Of a stretch of DNA of 64,000 bases, positions 44,180 to 58,149 are shown in pieces. Positions within the stretch are counted from its first letter, which is position 1; the number at the start of each line of letters is the position of its first letter. The notes under the pieces are model-generated. The model was not told where the DNA came from. It was given only the letters and a program-made list of their open reading frames with translations, and made no database searches. The stretch is from Lophius americanus (Eukaryota > Chordata > Actinopteri > Lophiiformes > Lophiidae), in contig JBBDHG010000006.1 of the NCBI GenBank assembly GCA_037951165.1, forward strand, positions 496,001-560,000. The letters are read 5' to 3'. A program made the position numbers and the translations under genes.

Positions 44180-44640
44180 ACGACACGTTTATAACATTAA
44201 CACGCCTAAGGTTTATGACGCGTATACGACACGTTTATAACATTAACACGCCTATGGCTTATAACATTAACACGCCTAATTTTTGACACGTATACCATAT
44301 GTTTATAACATTAACACGCCTTATGTTTATTACACGTATACGACATGTTTATAACCTTAACACCCCTAATGTTTAAGAGACGTATCCGACACGTTTATAA
44401 CATTAACACGCCTAAGGTTTATAACATTAACACGCCTAAGGTTTATGACGCGTATACGACACGTTTATAACATTAACACGCCTATGGCTTATAACATTAA
44501 CACGCCTAATTTTTGACACGTATACCATATGTTTATAACATTAACACGCCTAATGTTTATTACACGTATACGACAAGTTTATAACCTTAACACCCCTAAT
44601 GTTTACGAGACGTATACGACACGTTTATAACATTAACACG
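44180..44640. repeat. Local tandem duplication, period 230 bp, at the domain I/II transition
   Basis: The sequence gtttatgacgcgtatacgac at 44211 and 44441, and ataaccttaacacccc at 44351 and 44581, repeat at 230 bp, which is five monomers. Domain-II features (accttaacacccc, gagacgtat) first appear here mixed with domain-I monomers. Confidence 0.75.
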
Positions 44641-45170
44641 TCTAAGGTTTATAACATTAACACGCCTAATGTTTATGACACGTATATGACATGTTTATAA
44701 CAGTAACACCTCTAATGTTTATGACACGTATACGACATGTTTATAACATTAACACGCCTAAGGTTTATAACATTAACACGCCTAATGTTTATGACACGTA
44801 TATGACATGTTTATAACATTAACACGCCTAATGTTTGACACGTATACGACATGTTTATAACATTAAGACGCCCAATGTTTGACACGTATACAACATGTTT
44901 ATAACATTAACACGTCAATGTTTGACACGTATACGGCACGTTTATAACATTAACTGCCTTATGTTTATGAGACGTGTACAACACGTTTATAACATTAACA
45001 CGCCTCAGGTTTATAACATTAACACGTCTAATGTTTATGACACGTACATGACACGTTTATAACATTAACACGTCCAAGGTTCATAGCATTAACAAGCCTA
45101 ATGTTTATGAGACGTATACGACACGTTTATAACATTATTACGCCTAAGGTTTTTGACGCGTACACGATAC

Positions 45171-46000
45171 GTTTATAACATTAACACGCCTAACGGTTAT
45201 GACACGTATACGACACGTTTATAACATTAACACGCCAAATGTTTATGACACGTATACGACACGTTAACACGGCTTAGGCTTATAACATTAACACGCCTAA
45301 TGTTTGACACGTATACAACATGTTTATAACATTAACACGCCTAAAGTTTATGACACGTATACGACACGTTTATAACATTAAAACGCCTAACGGTTATGAC
45401 ACGTATACGACACGTTTATAACATTAACACGCCAAATGTTTATGACATGTATACAACATGTTTGTAACAATAACACGTCTAACCTTTATGACACGTATAC
45501 GACACGTTAACACGGCTTAGGCTTATAACATTAACACGCCTAATGTTTGACACGTATACGACATGTTTATAACATTAACACGCCCAATGTTTGACACGTA
45601 TACAACATGTTTATAACATTAACACGCCTAAAGTTTATGACACGTATACGACATGTTTATAACATTAACACGCCTAAAGTTTATGACACGTATACGACAC
45701 GTCTATAACATTAACACGCCTAACGGTTATGACACGTATACGACACGTTTATAACATTAACACGCCAAATGTTTATGACACGTATACAACATGTTTGTAA
45801 CAATAACACGTCTAACCTTTATGACACGTATACGACACGTTAACACGGCTTAGGCTTATAACATTAACATGCCTAATGTTTGACACGTATACGACATGTT
45901 TATAACATTAACACGCCCAATGTTTGACACGTATACAACATGTTTATAACATTAACACGCCTAAAGTTTATGACACGTATACGACACGTTTATAACCTTA
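45171..46000. repeat. Local repeats of 333 and 243 bp
   Basis: The short join acgttaacacggc occurs at 45261, 45504 and 45837 (spacings 243 and 333), and taacggttat at 45191, 45388 and 45721 (197 and 333). The 333-bp register is shared by both markers, so a 333-bp duplication is well supported. The spelling cggcttagg in place of cgcctaagg is specific to this stretch. Confidence 0.7.
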
Positions 46001-46324
46001 ACATGCCTAATGTTTACGAGACGTATACGACACGTTTATAACATTAACACGCCTAAGGTTTATAACATTAACACGCCTAATGTTTATGACACGTATATGA
46101 CATGTTTATAACAGTAACACCTCTAATGTTTATGACACATATACCGAATGTTTATAACATTAACACGCCTAAGACTTATGACATGTATACGACATGTGTA
46201 TAACATTAACACGTCAATGTTTATGAGACGTGTACAACACGTTTATAACATTAACACGCCTAAGGTTTATAACATTAACAACCTAATGTTTATGACACGT
46301 ATATGACATGTTTATAACATTAAC

Positions 46325-49300
46325 ACGCCTAATGTTTGACACGTATACGACATGTTTATAACATTAACACGCCCAATGTTTGACACGTATACAACATGTT
46401 TATAACATTAACACGTCAATGTTTGACACGTATACGACACGTTTACAACATTAACCGCCTAATGTTTATGAGACGTGTACAACACGTTTATAACATTAAC
46501 ACGCCTCAGGTTTATAACATTAACATGTCCAAGGTTTATAGCTTTAACAAGCCTAATGTTTATGAGACGTATACGACACGTTTAATTACATTATTACGCC
46601 TAAGGTTTTTGACGCGTACACGATACGTTTATAACATTAACACGCCTAACGGTTATGACACGTATACGACATGTTTGTAACAATAACACGCCTAACCTTC
46701 ATGACACGTATACGACACGTTAACACGCCTAAGGCTTATAACATTAACACGCCTAATGTTTGACCTGTATACGACATGTTTATAACATTAACACGCCTAA
46801 CGTTTATGACACGTATATGACAAGTTTATAACATTAACACCCCTAACGGTTATGAGACGTATACGACACGTTTATAACATTAACACACCTAAGGCTTATA
46901 ACATTAAATCGCCTAATGTTTGACACGTATACGACATGTTTATAACATTAACACGCCCAATGTTTGACACGTATACAACATATTTATAACATTAACACGC
47001 CTAAAGTTTATGACACGTATACGACACGTTTATAACCTTAACATGCCTAATGTTTATGAGATGTATACAATACGTTTATAACATTAACACGCCTAAGGTT
47101 TATGACGCGTATACGATATGTTTATAACCTTAACACCCCTAATGTTTACGAGACGTATACGACACATTTATAACCTTAACATGCCTAATGTTTATGAGAT
47201 GTATACAATACGTTTATAACATTTACACACCTAAGGTTTATGACGCGTATACGATATGTTTATAACCTTAACACCCCTAATGTTTACGAGACGTATACGA
47301 CACGTTTATAACATTAACACGCCTAAGGTTTATAACATTAACACGCCTAATCTTTATGACACGTATATGACATGTTTATAACAGTAACACCTCTAATGTT
47401 TATGACACATATACCACATGTTTATAACATTAACACCCCTAAGATTTATGACACGTATACGACATGTTTATAACATTAACACGTCAATGTTTATGAGACA
47501 TGTACAACACGTTTATAACATTAACACGCCTAAATTTATAACATTAACACGCCTAATGTTTATGACACGTATATGACATGTTTATAACAGTAACACCTCT
47601 AATGTTTATGATACATATACCACATGTTTATCACATTAACATGTCAATGTTTGACACGTATACAACACGTTTATAACATTAACCGCCTAATGTTTATGAG
47701 ACGTGTACAACACGTTTATAACATTAACACGCCTCAGGTTTATAACATTAACACGTCTAATGTTTATGACACGTACACGACACGTTTATAACATTAACAC
47801 GCCTAAGGTTTATAACATTAACACGCCTAATCTTTATGACACGTATATGACATGTTTATAACAGTAACACCTCTAATGTTTATGACACATATACCACATG
47901 TTTATAACATTAACACCCCTAAGATTTATGACACGTATACGACATGTTTATAACATTAACACGTCAATGTTTATGAGACATGTACAACACGTTTATAACA
48001 TTAACACGCCTAAATTTATAACATTAACACGCCTAATGTTTATGACACGTATATGACATGTTTATAACAGTAACACCTCTAATGTTTATGACACATATAC
48101 CACATGTTTATCACATTAACATGTCAATGTTTGACACGTATACAACACGTTTATAACATTAACCGCCTAATGTTTATGAGACGTGTACAACACGTTTATA
48201 ACATTAACACGCCTCAGGTTTATAACATTAACACGTCTAATGTTTATGACACGTACATGACACGTTTATAACATTAACACGTCCAAGGTTTATAGCATTA
48301 ACAAGCCTAATGTTTATGAGACGGATACGACACGTTTATAACATTAACACGCCTAACGGTTATGACACGTATACGACACGTTTATAACATTAACACGCCA
48401 AATGTTTATGACACGTATACAACATGTTTGTAACAATAACACGTCTAACCTTTATGACACGTATACGACACGTTTGTAACATTAACACGCCTAACAGTTA
48501 TGACACGTATACGACACGTTAACACGCCTAAGGCTTATAACATTAACACGCCTAATGTTTGACACGTATACGACATGTTTATAACATTAACATGCCTAAA
48601 GTTTATGACACGTATACGATACGTTTATAACCTTAACATGCCTAATGTTTGACACGTATACGACATGTTTATAACATTAACACGCCCAATGTTTGACACG
48701 TATACAACATGTTTATAACATTAACACGTCAATGTTTGACACGTATACGACACGTTTACAACATTAACCGCCTAATGTTTATGAGACGTGTACAACACGT
48801 TTATAACATTAACACGCCTCAGGTTTATAACATTAACATGTCCAAGGTTTATAGCTTTAACAAGCCTAATGTTTATGAGACGTATACGACACGTTTAATT
48901 ACATTATTACGCCTAAGGTTTTTGACGCGTACACGATACGTTTATAACATTAACACGCCTAACGGTTATGACACGTATACGACATGTTTGTAACAATAAC
49001 ACGCCTAACCTTTATGACACGTATACGACACGTTAACACGCCTAAGGCTTATAACATTAACACGCCTAATGTTTGACCTGTATACGACATGTTTATAACA
49101 TTAACACGCCTAACGTTTATGACACGTATATGACAAGTTTATAACATTAACACCCCTAACGGTTATGAGACGTATACGACACGTTTATAACATTAACACA
49201 CCTAAGGCTTATAACATTAAATCGCCTAATGTTTGACACGTATACGACATGTTTATAACATTAACACGCCCAATGTTTGACACGTATACAACATGTTTAT

Positions 49301-52300
49301 AACATTAACACGCCTAAAGTTTATGACACGTATACGACACGTTTATAACCTTAACATGCCTAATGTTTATGAGATGTATACAATACGTTTATAACATTAA
49401 CACGCCTAAGGTTTATGACGCGTATACGATATGTTTATAACCTTAACACCCCTAATGTTTACGAGACGTATACGACACATTTATAACCTTAACATGCCTA
49501 ATGTTTATGAGATGTATACAATACGTTTATAACATTTACACACCTAAGGTTTATGACGCGTATACGATATGTTTATAACCTTAACACCCCTAATGTTTAC
49601 GAGACGTATACGACACGTTTATAACATTAACACGCCTAAGGTTTATAACATTAACACGCCTAATCTTTATGACACGTATATGACATGTTTATAACAGTAA
49701 CACCTCTAATGTTTATGACACATATACCACATGTTTATAACATTAACACCCCTAAGATTTATGACACGTATACGACATGTTTATAACATTAACACGTCAA
49801 TGTTTATGAGACATGTACAACACGTTTATAACATTAACACGCCTAAATTTATAACATTAACACGCCTAATGTTTATGACACGTATATGACATGTTTATAA
49901 CAGTAACACCTCTAATGTTTATGACACATATACCACATGTTTATCACATTAACATGTCAATGTTTGACACGTATACAACACGTTTATAACATTAACCGCC
50001 TAATGTTTATGAGACGTGTACAACACGTTTATAACATTAACACGCCTCAGGTTTATAACATTAACACGTCTAATGTTTATGACACGTACATGACACGTTT
50101 ATAACATTAACACGTCCAAGGTTTATAGCATTAACAAGCCTAATGTTTATGAGACGTATACGACACGTTTATAACATTAACACGCCTAACGGTTATGACA
50201 CGTATACGACACGTTTATAACATTAACACGCCAAATGTTTATGACACGTATACAACATGTTTGTAACAATAACACGTCTAACCTTTATGACACGTATACG
50301 ACACGTTTGTAACATTAACACGCCTAACAGTTATGACACGTATACGACACGTTAACACGCCTAAGGCTTATAACATTAACACGCCTAATGTTTGACACGT
50401 ATACGACATGTTTATAACATTAACATGCCTAAAGTTTATGACACGTATACGATACGTTTATAACCTTAACATGCCTAATGTTTGACACGTATACGACATG
50501 TTTATAACATTAACACGCCCAATGTTTGACACGTATACAACATGTTTATAACATTAACACGTCAATGTTTGACACGTATACGACACGTTTACAACATTAA
50601 CCGCCTAATGTTTATGAGACGTGTACAACACGTTTATAACATTAACACGCCTCAGGTTTATAACATTAACATGTCCAAGGTTTATAGCTTTAACAAGCCT
50701 AATGTTTATGAGACGTATACGACACGTTTAATTACATTATTACGCCTAAGGTTTTTGACGCGTACACGATACGTTTATAACATTAACACGCCTAACGGTT
50801 ATGACACGTATACGACATGTTTGTAACAATAACACGCCTAACCTTTATGACACGTATACGACACGTTAACACGCCTAAGGCTTATAACATTAACACGCCT
50901 AATGTTTGACCTGTATACGACATGTTTATAACATTAACACGCCTAACGTTTATGACACGTATATGACAAGTTTATAACATTAACACCCCTAACGGTTATG
51001 AGACGTATATGACACGTTTATAACATTAACACACCTAAGGCTTATAACATTAAATCGCCTAATGTTTGACACGTATACGACATGTTTATAACATTAACAC
51101 GCCCAATGTTTGACACGTATACAACATGTTTATAACATTAACACGCCTAAAGTTTATGACACGTATACGACACGTTTATAACCTTAACATGCCTAATGTT
51201 TATGAGATGTATACAATACGTTTATAACATTAACACGCCTAAGGTTTATGACGCGTATACGATATGTTTATAACCTTAACACCCCTAATGTTTACGAGAC
51301 GTATACGACACATTTATAACCTTAACATGCCTAATGTTTATGAGATGTATACAATACGTTTATAACATTTACACACCTAAGGTTTATGACGCGTATACGA
51401 TATGTTTATAACCTTAACACCCCTAATGTTTACGAGACGTATACGACACGTTTATAACATTAACACGCCTAAGGTTTATAACATTAACACGCCTAATCTT
51501 TATGACACGTATATGACATGTTTATAACAGTAACACCTCTAATGTTTATGACACATATACCACATGTTTATAACATTAACACCCCTAAGATTTATGACAC
51601 GTATACGACATGTTTATAACATTAACACGTCAATGTTTATGAGACATGTACAACACGTTTATAACATTAACACGCCTAAATTTATAACATTAACACGCCT
51701 AATGTTTATGACACGTATATGACATGTTTATAACAGTAACACCTCTAATGTTTATGACACATATACCACATGTTTATCACATTAACATGTCAATGTTTGA
51801 CACGTATACAACACGTTTATAACATTAACCGCCTAATGTTTATGAGACGTGTACAACACGTTTATAACATTAACACGCCTCAGGTTTATAACATTAACAC
51901 GTCTAATGTTTATGACACGTACATGACACGTTTATAACATTAACACGTCCAAGGTTTATAGCATTAACAAGCCTAATGTTTATGAGACGTATACGACATG
52001 TTTATAACATTAACACGCCTAACGGTTATGACACGTATACGACACGTTTATAACATTAACACGCCAAATGTTTATGACACGTATACAACATGTTTGTAAC
52101 AATAACACGTCTAACCTTTATGACACGTATACGACACGTTTGTAACATTAACACGCCTAACAGTTATGACACGTATACGACACGTTAACACGCCTAAGGC
52201 TTATAACATTAACACGCCTAATGTTTGACACGTATACGACATGTTTATAACATTAACATGCCTAAAGTTTATGACACGTATACGATACGTTTATAACCTT

Positions 52301-54183
52301 AACATGCCTAATGTTTGACACGTATACGACATGTTTATAACATTAACACGCCCAATGTTTGACACGTATACAACATGTTTATAACATTAACACGTCAATG
52401 TTTGACACGTATACGACACGTTTACAACATTAACCGCCTAATGTTTATGAGACGTGTACAACACGTTTATAACATTAACACGCCTCAGGTTTATAACATT
52501 AACATGTCCAAGGTTTATAGCTTTAACAAGCCTAATGTTTATGAGACGTATACGACACGTTTAATTACATTATTACGCCTAAGGTTTTTGACGCGTACAC
52601 GATACGTTTATAACATTAACACGCCTAACGGTTATGACACGTATACGACATGTTTGTAACAATAACATGCCTAACCTTTATGACACGTATACGACACGTT
52701 AACACGCCTAAGGCTTATAACATTAACACGCCTAATGTTTGACCTGTATACGACATGTTTATAACATTAACACGCCTAACGTTTATGACACGTATATGAC
52801 AAGTTTATAACATTAACACCCCTAACGGTTATGAGACGTATACGACACGTTTATAACATTAACACACCTAAGGCTTATAACATTAAATCGCCTAATGTTT
52901 GACACGTATACGACATGTTTATAACATTAACACGCCCAATGTTTGACACGTATACAACATGTTTATAACATTAACACGCCTAAAGTTTATGACACGTATA
53001 CGACACGTTTATAACCTTAACATGCCTAATGTTTATGAGATGTATACAATACGTTTATAACATTAACACGCCTAAGGTTTATGACGCGTATACGATATGT
53101 TTATAACCTTAACACCCCTAATGTTTACGAGACGTATACGACACATTTATAACCTTAACATGCCTAATGTTTATGAGATGTATACAATACGTTTATAACA
53201 TTTACACACCTAAGGTTTATGACGCGTATACGATATGTTTATAACCTTAACACCCCTAATGTTTACGAGACGTATACGACACGTTTATAACATTAACACG
53301 CCTAAGGTTTATAACATTAACACGCCTAATCTTTATGACACGTATATGACATGTTTATAACAGTAACACCTCTAATGTTTATGACACATATACCACATGT
53401 TTATAACATTAACACCCCTAAGATTTATGACACGTATACGACATGTTTATAACATTAACACGTCAATGTTTATGAGACATGTACAACACGTTTATAACAT
53501 TAACACGCCTAAATTTATAACATTAACACGCCTAATGTTTATGACACGTATATGACATGTTTATAACAGTAACACCTCTAATGTTTATGATACATATACC
53601 ACATGTTTATCACATTAACATGTCAATGTTTGACACGTATACAACACGTTTATAACATTAACCGCCTAATGTTTATGAGACGTGTACAACACGTTTATAA
53701 CATTAACACGCCTCAGGTTTATAACATTAACACGTCTAATGTTTATGACACGTACATGACACGTTTATAACATTAACACGTCCAAGGTTTATAGCATTAA
53801 CAAGCCTAATGTTTATGAGACGTATACGACACGTTTATAACATTATTACGCCTAAGGTTTTTGACGCGTACACGATACGTTTATAACATTAACACGCCTA
53901 ACGGTTAAGACACGTATACGACACGTTTATAACATTAACACGCCAAATGTTTATGACACGTATACAACATGTTTGTAACAATAACACGTCTAACCTTTAT
54001 GACACGTATACGACACGTTTGTAACATTAACACGCCTAACAGTTATGACACGTATACGACACGTTAACACGCCTAAGGCTTATAACATTAACACGCCTAA
54101 TGTTTGACACGTATACGACATGTTTATAACATTGACATGCCTAAAGTTTATGACACGTATACGATACGTTTAAAACCTTAACA
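46325..54183. repeat. Domain II HOR, period 1833 bp, four copies
   Basis: Copies are about 46325-48637 (2313 bp), 48638-50470, 50471-52303 (1833 bp each) and 52304-54183 (1879 bp). A 285-bp segment starting at 46396, 48709, 50542 and 52375 is translated identically in all four, showing how similar the copies are. The first copy is 480 bp longer owing to an internal duplication. The fourth carries one extra 46-bp monomer near 53840 (cattattacg ... acacgatacg). Few base changes separate the copies, so amplification is recent on the scale of this array. Confidence 0.9.
47314..48273. repeat. 480-bp tandem duplication inside the first 1833-bp HOR copy
   Basis: The sequence cctaatctttatgac and everything around it repeats at 480 bp (47346 and 47826). 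Units are about 47314-47793 and 47794-48273. It accounts exactly for the length difference of 2313 against 1833 bp between the first and later HOR copies. Small differences (gatacata against gacacata, gtacacgac against gtacatgac) separate the two units. Confidence 0.88.
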
Positions 54184-54512
54184 TGCCTAATGTTTATGAG
54201 ATGTATACAATACGTTTATAACATTAACACGCCTAAGGTTTATGACGCGTATACGATATGTTTATAACCTTAACACCCCTAATGTTTACGAGACGTATAC
54301 GACACGTTTATAACATTAACACGCCTAAGGTTTATAACATTAACACGCCTAATGTTTATGACACGTATATGACATGTTTATAACAGTAACACCTCTAATG
54401 TTTATGACACATATACCACATGTTTATAACATTAACACCCCTAAGATTTATGACACGTTTACGACATGTTTATAACATTAACATGTCAATGTTTATGAGA
54501 CGTGTACAACAC
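54183..54512. repeat. Truncated fifth copy of the 1833-bp HOR
   Basis: From cctaatgtttatgagatg onward this stretch matches the part of the HOR near 53025, but with about a fifth of the unit present and an internal deletion: the accttaacatgcc/gagatgtat block occurs once instead of twice. It ends at an acacgttcataacatcaac junction, where domain-III monomers begin. Confidence 0.7.
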
Positions 54513-54534
54513 GTTCATAACATCAACACGCCTA

Positions 54535-56940
54535 ATGTTTGACACGTATACGACATGTTTATAACATTAACACGCCTTACGTTTATGACACGTATACAAC
54601 ATGTTTATAACATTAACACGCCTATTGTTTGACAGGTATACGACATGTTTATAACATTAACACGCCTTACGTTTATGACACGTATACAACACGTTTATAA
54701 CATTAACACGCCTCAGGTTTATAACATTAACACGCCTAATGTTTATGACGCGTATACGACAAGTTTATAACATTAACACGCCTAAGGCTAATAAAATAAA
54801 CACGCCTAATGTTTGACACGTATACGACACGTTTATGACGCGTATACGACACGTTTATAACATTAACATATTTAACGTTTATGACACGTATACAACACGT
54901 TTATAACATTAACACGCCTCAGGTTTATAACATTAACACGCCTAATGTTTATGACGCGTATACGACAAGTTTATAACATTAACACGCCTAAGGCTAATAA
55001 AATAAACACGCCTAATGTTTGACACGTATACGACACGTTTATGACGTGTATACGACACGTTTATAACATTAACATATTTAACGTTTATGACACGTATACA
55101 ACACATTTATAACATTAAGGCTTATAACATTAACATGCCTAATGTTTGACATGTATGCGGCATTTTTATAACATTAACACACCTATTGTTTATGCAACGT
55201 ACACGACACGCTTATAACATTAACACGCCTAAGGTTTATGACGCGTATACGACACGTTTATAACATTAACACGACTATGGCTTATAACATTAACACGCCT
55301 AATTTTTGACAAGTATACCATATGTTTATAACATTAACACGCCTAATGTTTATTACACGTATAGGACATGTTTATAACATTAACACGTCTAATGTTTGAC
55401 ACGTATACGACACGTTTATAACATTAACACGCCTAAGGTTCATAACATTAACACGCCTAATGTTTGACACGTATACGACATGTTTATAACATTAACACGC
55501 CTTACATTTATGACACGTATACAACATGTTTATAACATTAACACGCCTATTGTTTGACAGGTATACGACATGTTTATAACATTAACACGCCTTACGTTTA
55601 TGACAAGTATACAACACGTTTATAACATTAACACGCCTTAGGTTTATAACATTAACACGCCTAATGTTTATGACGCGTATACGACAAGTTTACAACATTA
55701 ACACGCCTAAGGCTAATAAAATAAACACGCCTATTGTTTGACACGTATACGACACATTTATGACGCGTATACGACACGTTTATAACATTAACATATTTAA
55801 CGTTTATGACAGGTATACAACACGTTTATAACATTAACACGCCTCAGGTTTATAACATTAACACGCCTAATGTTTGACACGTATACGACACGTTTATGAC
55901 GCGTATACGACACGTTTATTACATTAACATATTTAACGTTTATGACACGTATACAACACATTTATAACATTAAGGCTTATAACATTAACATGCCTAATGT
56001 TTGACATGTATGTGACATTTTTATAACATTAACACACGTATTGTTTATGCAACGTATACGACACGCTTATAACATTAACACGCCTAAGGTTTATGACGCG
56101 TATACGACACGTTTCTAACATTAACACGACTATGGCTTATAACATTAACACGCCTAATTTTTGACAAGTATACCATATGTTTATAACATTAACACGCCTA
56201 ATGTTTGACACGTATACGACATGTTTATAATATTAACACGTCTTACGTTTATGACACGTATACAACATGTTTATAACATTAACACGCCTATTGTTTGACA
56301 GGTATACGACATGTTTATAACATTAACACGCCTTACGTTTATGACACGTATACAACACGTTTATAACATTAACACGCCTCAGGTTTATAACATTAACACG
56401 CCTAATGTTTATGACGCGTATACGACAAGTTTATAACATTAACACGCCTAAGGCTAATAAAATAAACACGCCTAATGTTTGACACGTATACGACACGTTT
56501 ATGACGCGTATACGACACGTTTATAACATTAACATATTTAACGTTTATGACACGTATACAACACGTTTATAACATTAACACGCCTCAGGTTTATAACATT
56601 AACACGCCTAATGTTTATGACGCGTATACGACAAGTGTATAACATTAACACGCCTAAGGCTAATAAAATAAAAACGCCTAATGTTTGACACGTATACGAC
56701 ACGTTTATGACGTGTATACGACACGTTTATAACATTAACATATTTAACGTTTATGATACGTATACAACACATTTATAACATTAAGGCTTATAACATTAAC
56801 ATGCCTAATGTTTGACATGTATGCGACATTTTTATAACATTAACACACCTATTGTTTATGCAACGTACACGACACGCTTATAACATTAACACGCCTAAGG
56901 TTTATGACGCGTATACGACACGTTTATAACATTAACACGC
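54535..56940. repeat. Tandem repeat, period 1666 bp, about 1.4 copies
   Basis: The paired cassettes at 54786/54992 recur at 56452/56658 with the same 206-bp spacing. The variants atgacgtgta (55041/56707) and acgtacacgac (55201/56867) also repeat at 1666 bp. Copy 1 is about 54535-56200; copy 2 stops near 56940, where a taaggtttgacagg join replaces the gactatggc unit. Confidence 0.82.
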
Positions 56941-57352
56941 CTAAGGTTTGACAGGTATACGACATGTTTATAACATTAACACGCCTTACGTTTATGACAC
57001 GTATACAACACGTTTATAACATTAACACGCCTCAGGTTTATAACATTAACACGCCTAAGGCTAATAAAATAAACACGCCTAATGTTTGACACGTATACGA
57101 CACGTTTATGACGCGTATACGACACGTTTATAACATTAACATATTTAACGTTTATGACACGTATACAACACGTTTATAACATTAACACGCCTGAGGTTTA
57201 TAATATTAACACGCCTAATGTTTATGACGCGTATACGACAAGTTTATAACATTAACACGCCTAAGGCTAATAAAATAAACACGCCTAATGTTTGACACGT
57301 ATACGACACGTTTATGACGCGTATACGACACGTTTATAACATTAACATATTT

Positions 57353-57370
57353 AACGTGTTTATGAGACGT
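57353..57370 (+). other. Small insertion in a catatttaac / B join
   Basis: The usual join atttaacgtttatgac reads atttaacgtgtttatgag here, with two extra bases (gt). It lies just after a cassette, and I see no second copy of this form. This is a private mutation useful as a single-copy marker. Confidence 0.6.
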
Positions 57371-58149
57371 ATACAACACATTTATAACATTAAGGCTTAT
57401 AACATTAACATGCCTAATGTTTGACATGTATGCAACATTTTTATAACATTAACACACCTATTGTTTATGACACGTATACGACACGTTTATAACATTAACA
57501 CGCCTAAGGTTTATGACGCGTATACGACACGTTTATAACATTAACACGCCTATGGCTTATAACATTAACACGCCTAATTTTTGACAAGTATACCATATGT
57601 TTATAACATTAACACGCCTATTGTTTGACACGTATACGACATGTTTACAACATTAACACGCCTAACGTTTATGACAAGTATACGACATGTTTATAACATT
57701 GACACGTCTAATGTTTGACACGTATACGACACGTTTATAACATTAACACGCCTAAGGTTCATAACATTAACACGCCTAATGTTTGACACGTATACGACAT
57801 GTTTATAACATTAACACGCCTTACGTTTATGACATGTATACAACATGTTTATAACATTAACACGCCTATTGTTTGACAGGTATACGACATGTTTATAACA
57901 TTAACACGCCTTACGTTTATGACACGTATACAACACGTTTATAACATTAACACGCCTCAGGTTTATAACATTAACACGCCTAATGTTTATGACGCGTATA
58001 CGACAAGTTTATAACATTAACACGCCTAAGGCTAATAAAATAAACACGCCTAATGTTTGACACGTATACGACACGTTTATGACGCGTATACGACATGTTT
58101 ATAACATTAACATATTTAACGTTTATGACACGTATACAACACATTTATA

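Larger units (their letters stand above)
1..44200. repeat. Satellite domain I
   Basis: This domain is defined by the ggctaataaaataaac A variant, the catatttaac A variant, and the segment ttaaggcttataac followed by a short B reading catgtatgcgacattttt. These recur throughout in changing arrangements. It contains many tandem duplications with different periods (listed separately), separated by bridging stretches made of the same monomers. The bridging stretches (about 5280-5588, 20310-20733, 27492-27560, 33190-33949 and 40300-41560) hold ordinary monomers and nothing else that I can see. Confidence 0.85.
44200..54510. repeat. Satellite domain II (distinct monomer family)
   Basis: This domain lacks the ggctaataaa cassette and the ttaaggcttataac/catgtatgcgac segment of domains I and III. 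Its own markers are gagacgtatacg, cctaacggttatgac, gtttgtaacaataacacg, cctctaatgtttatg, cgtatatgacatg, accttaacacccc and a shortened join cgttaacacgcctaaggc. These are still A and B units of the same satellite. The left edge is gradual (44.2-46.3 kb, short local duplications); the right edge is abrupt at about 54.51 kb. Confidence 0.85.

Noticed and set aside
46396..46680. 94-codon open reading frame, repeated identically at 48709, 50542 and 52375
   Set aside because: It translates ordinary satellite monomers (recurring VYNIN from gtttataacattaac). It persists only because the 1833-bp HOR copies are near-identical. There is no start context, domain or constraint beyond the repeat, so it is not called as a gene.
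57215..57427. 70-codon open reading frame on the minus strand
   Set aside because: It reads the reverse complement of the satellite, with recurring SYTRHK-like motifs from monomers in shifting frames. It is a chance absence of stops in a repeat.
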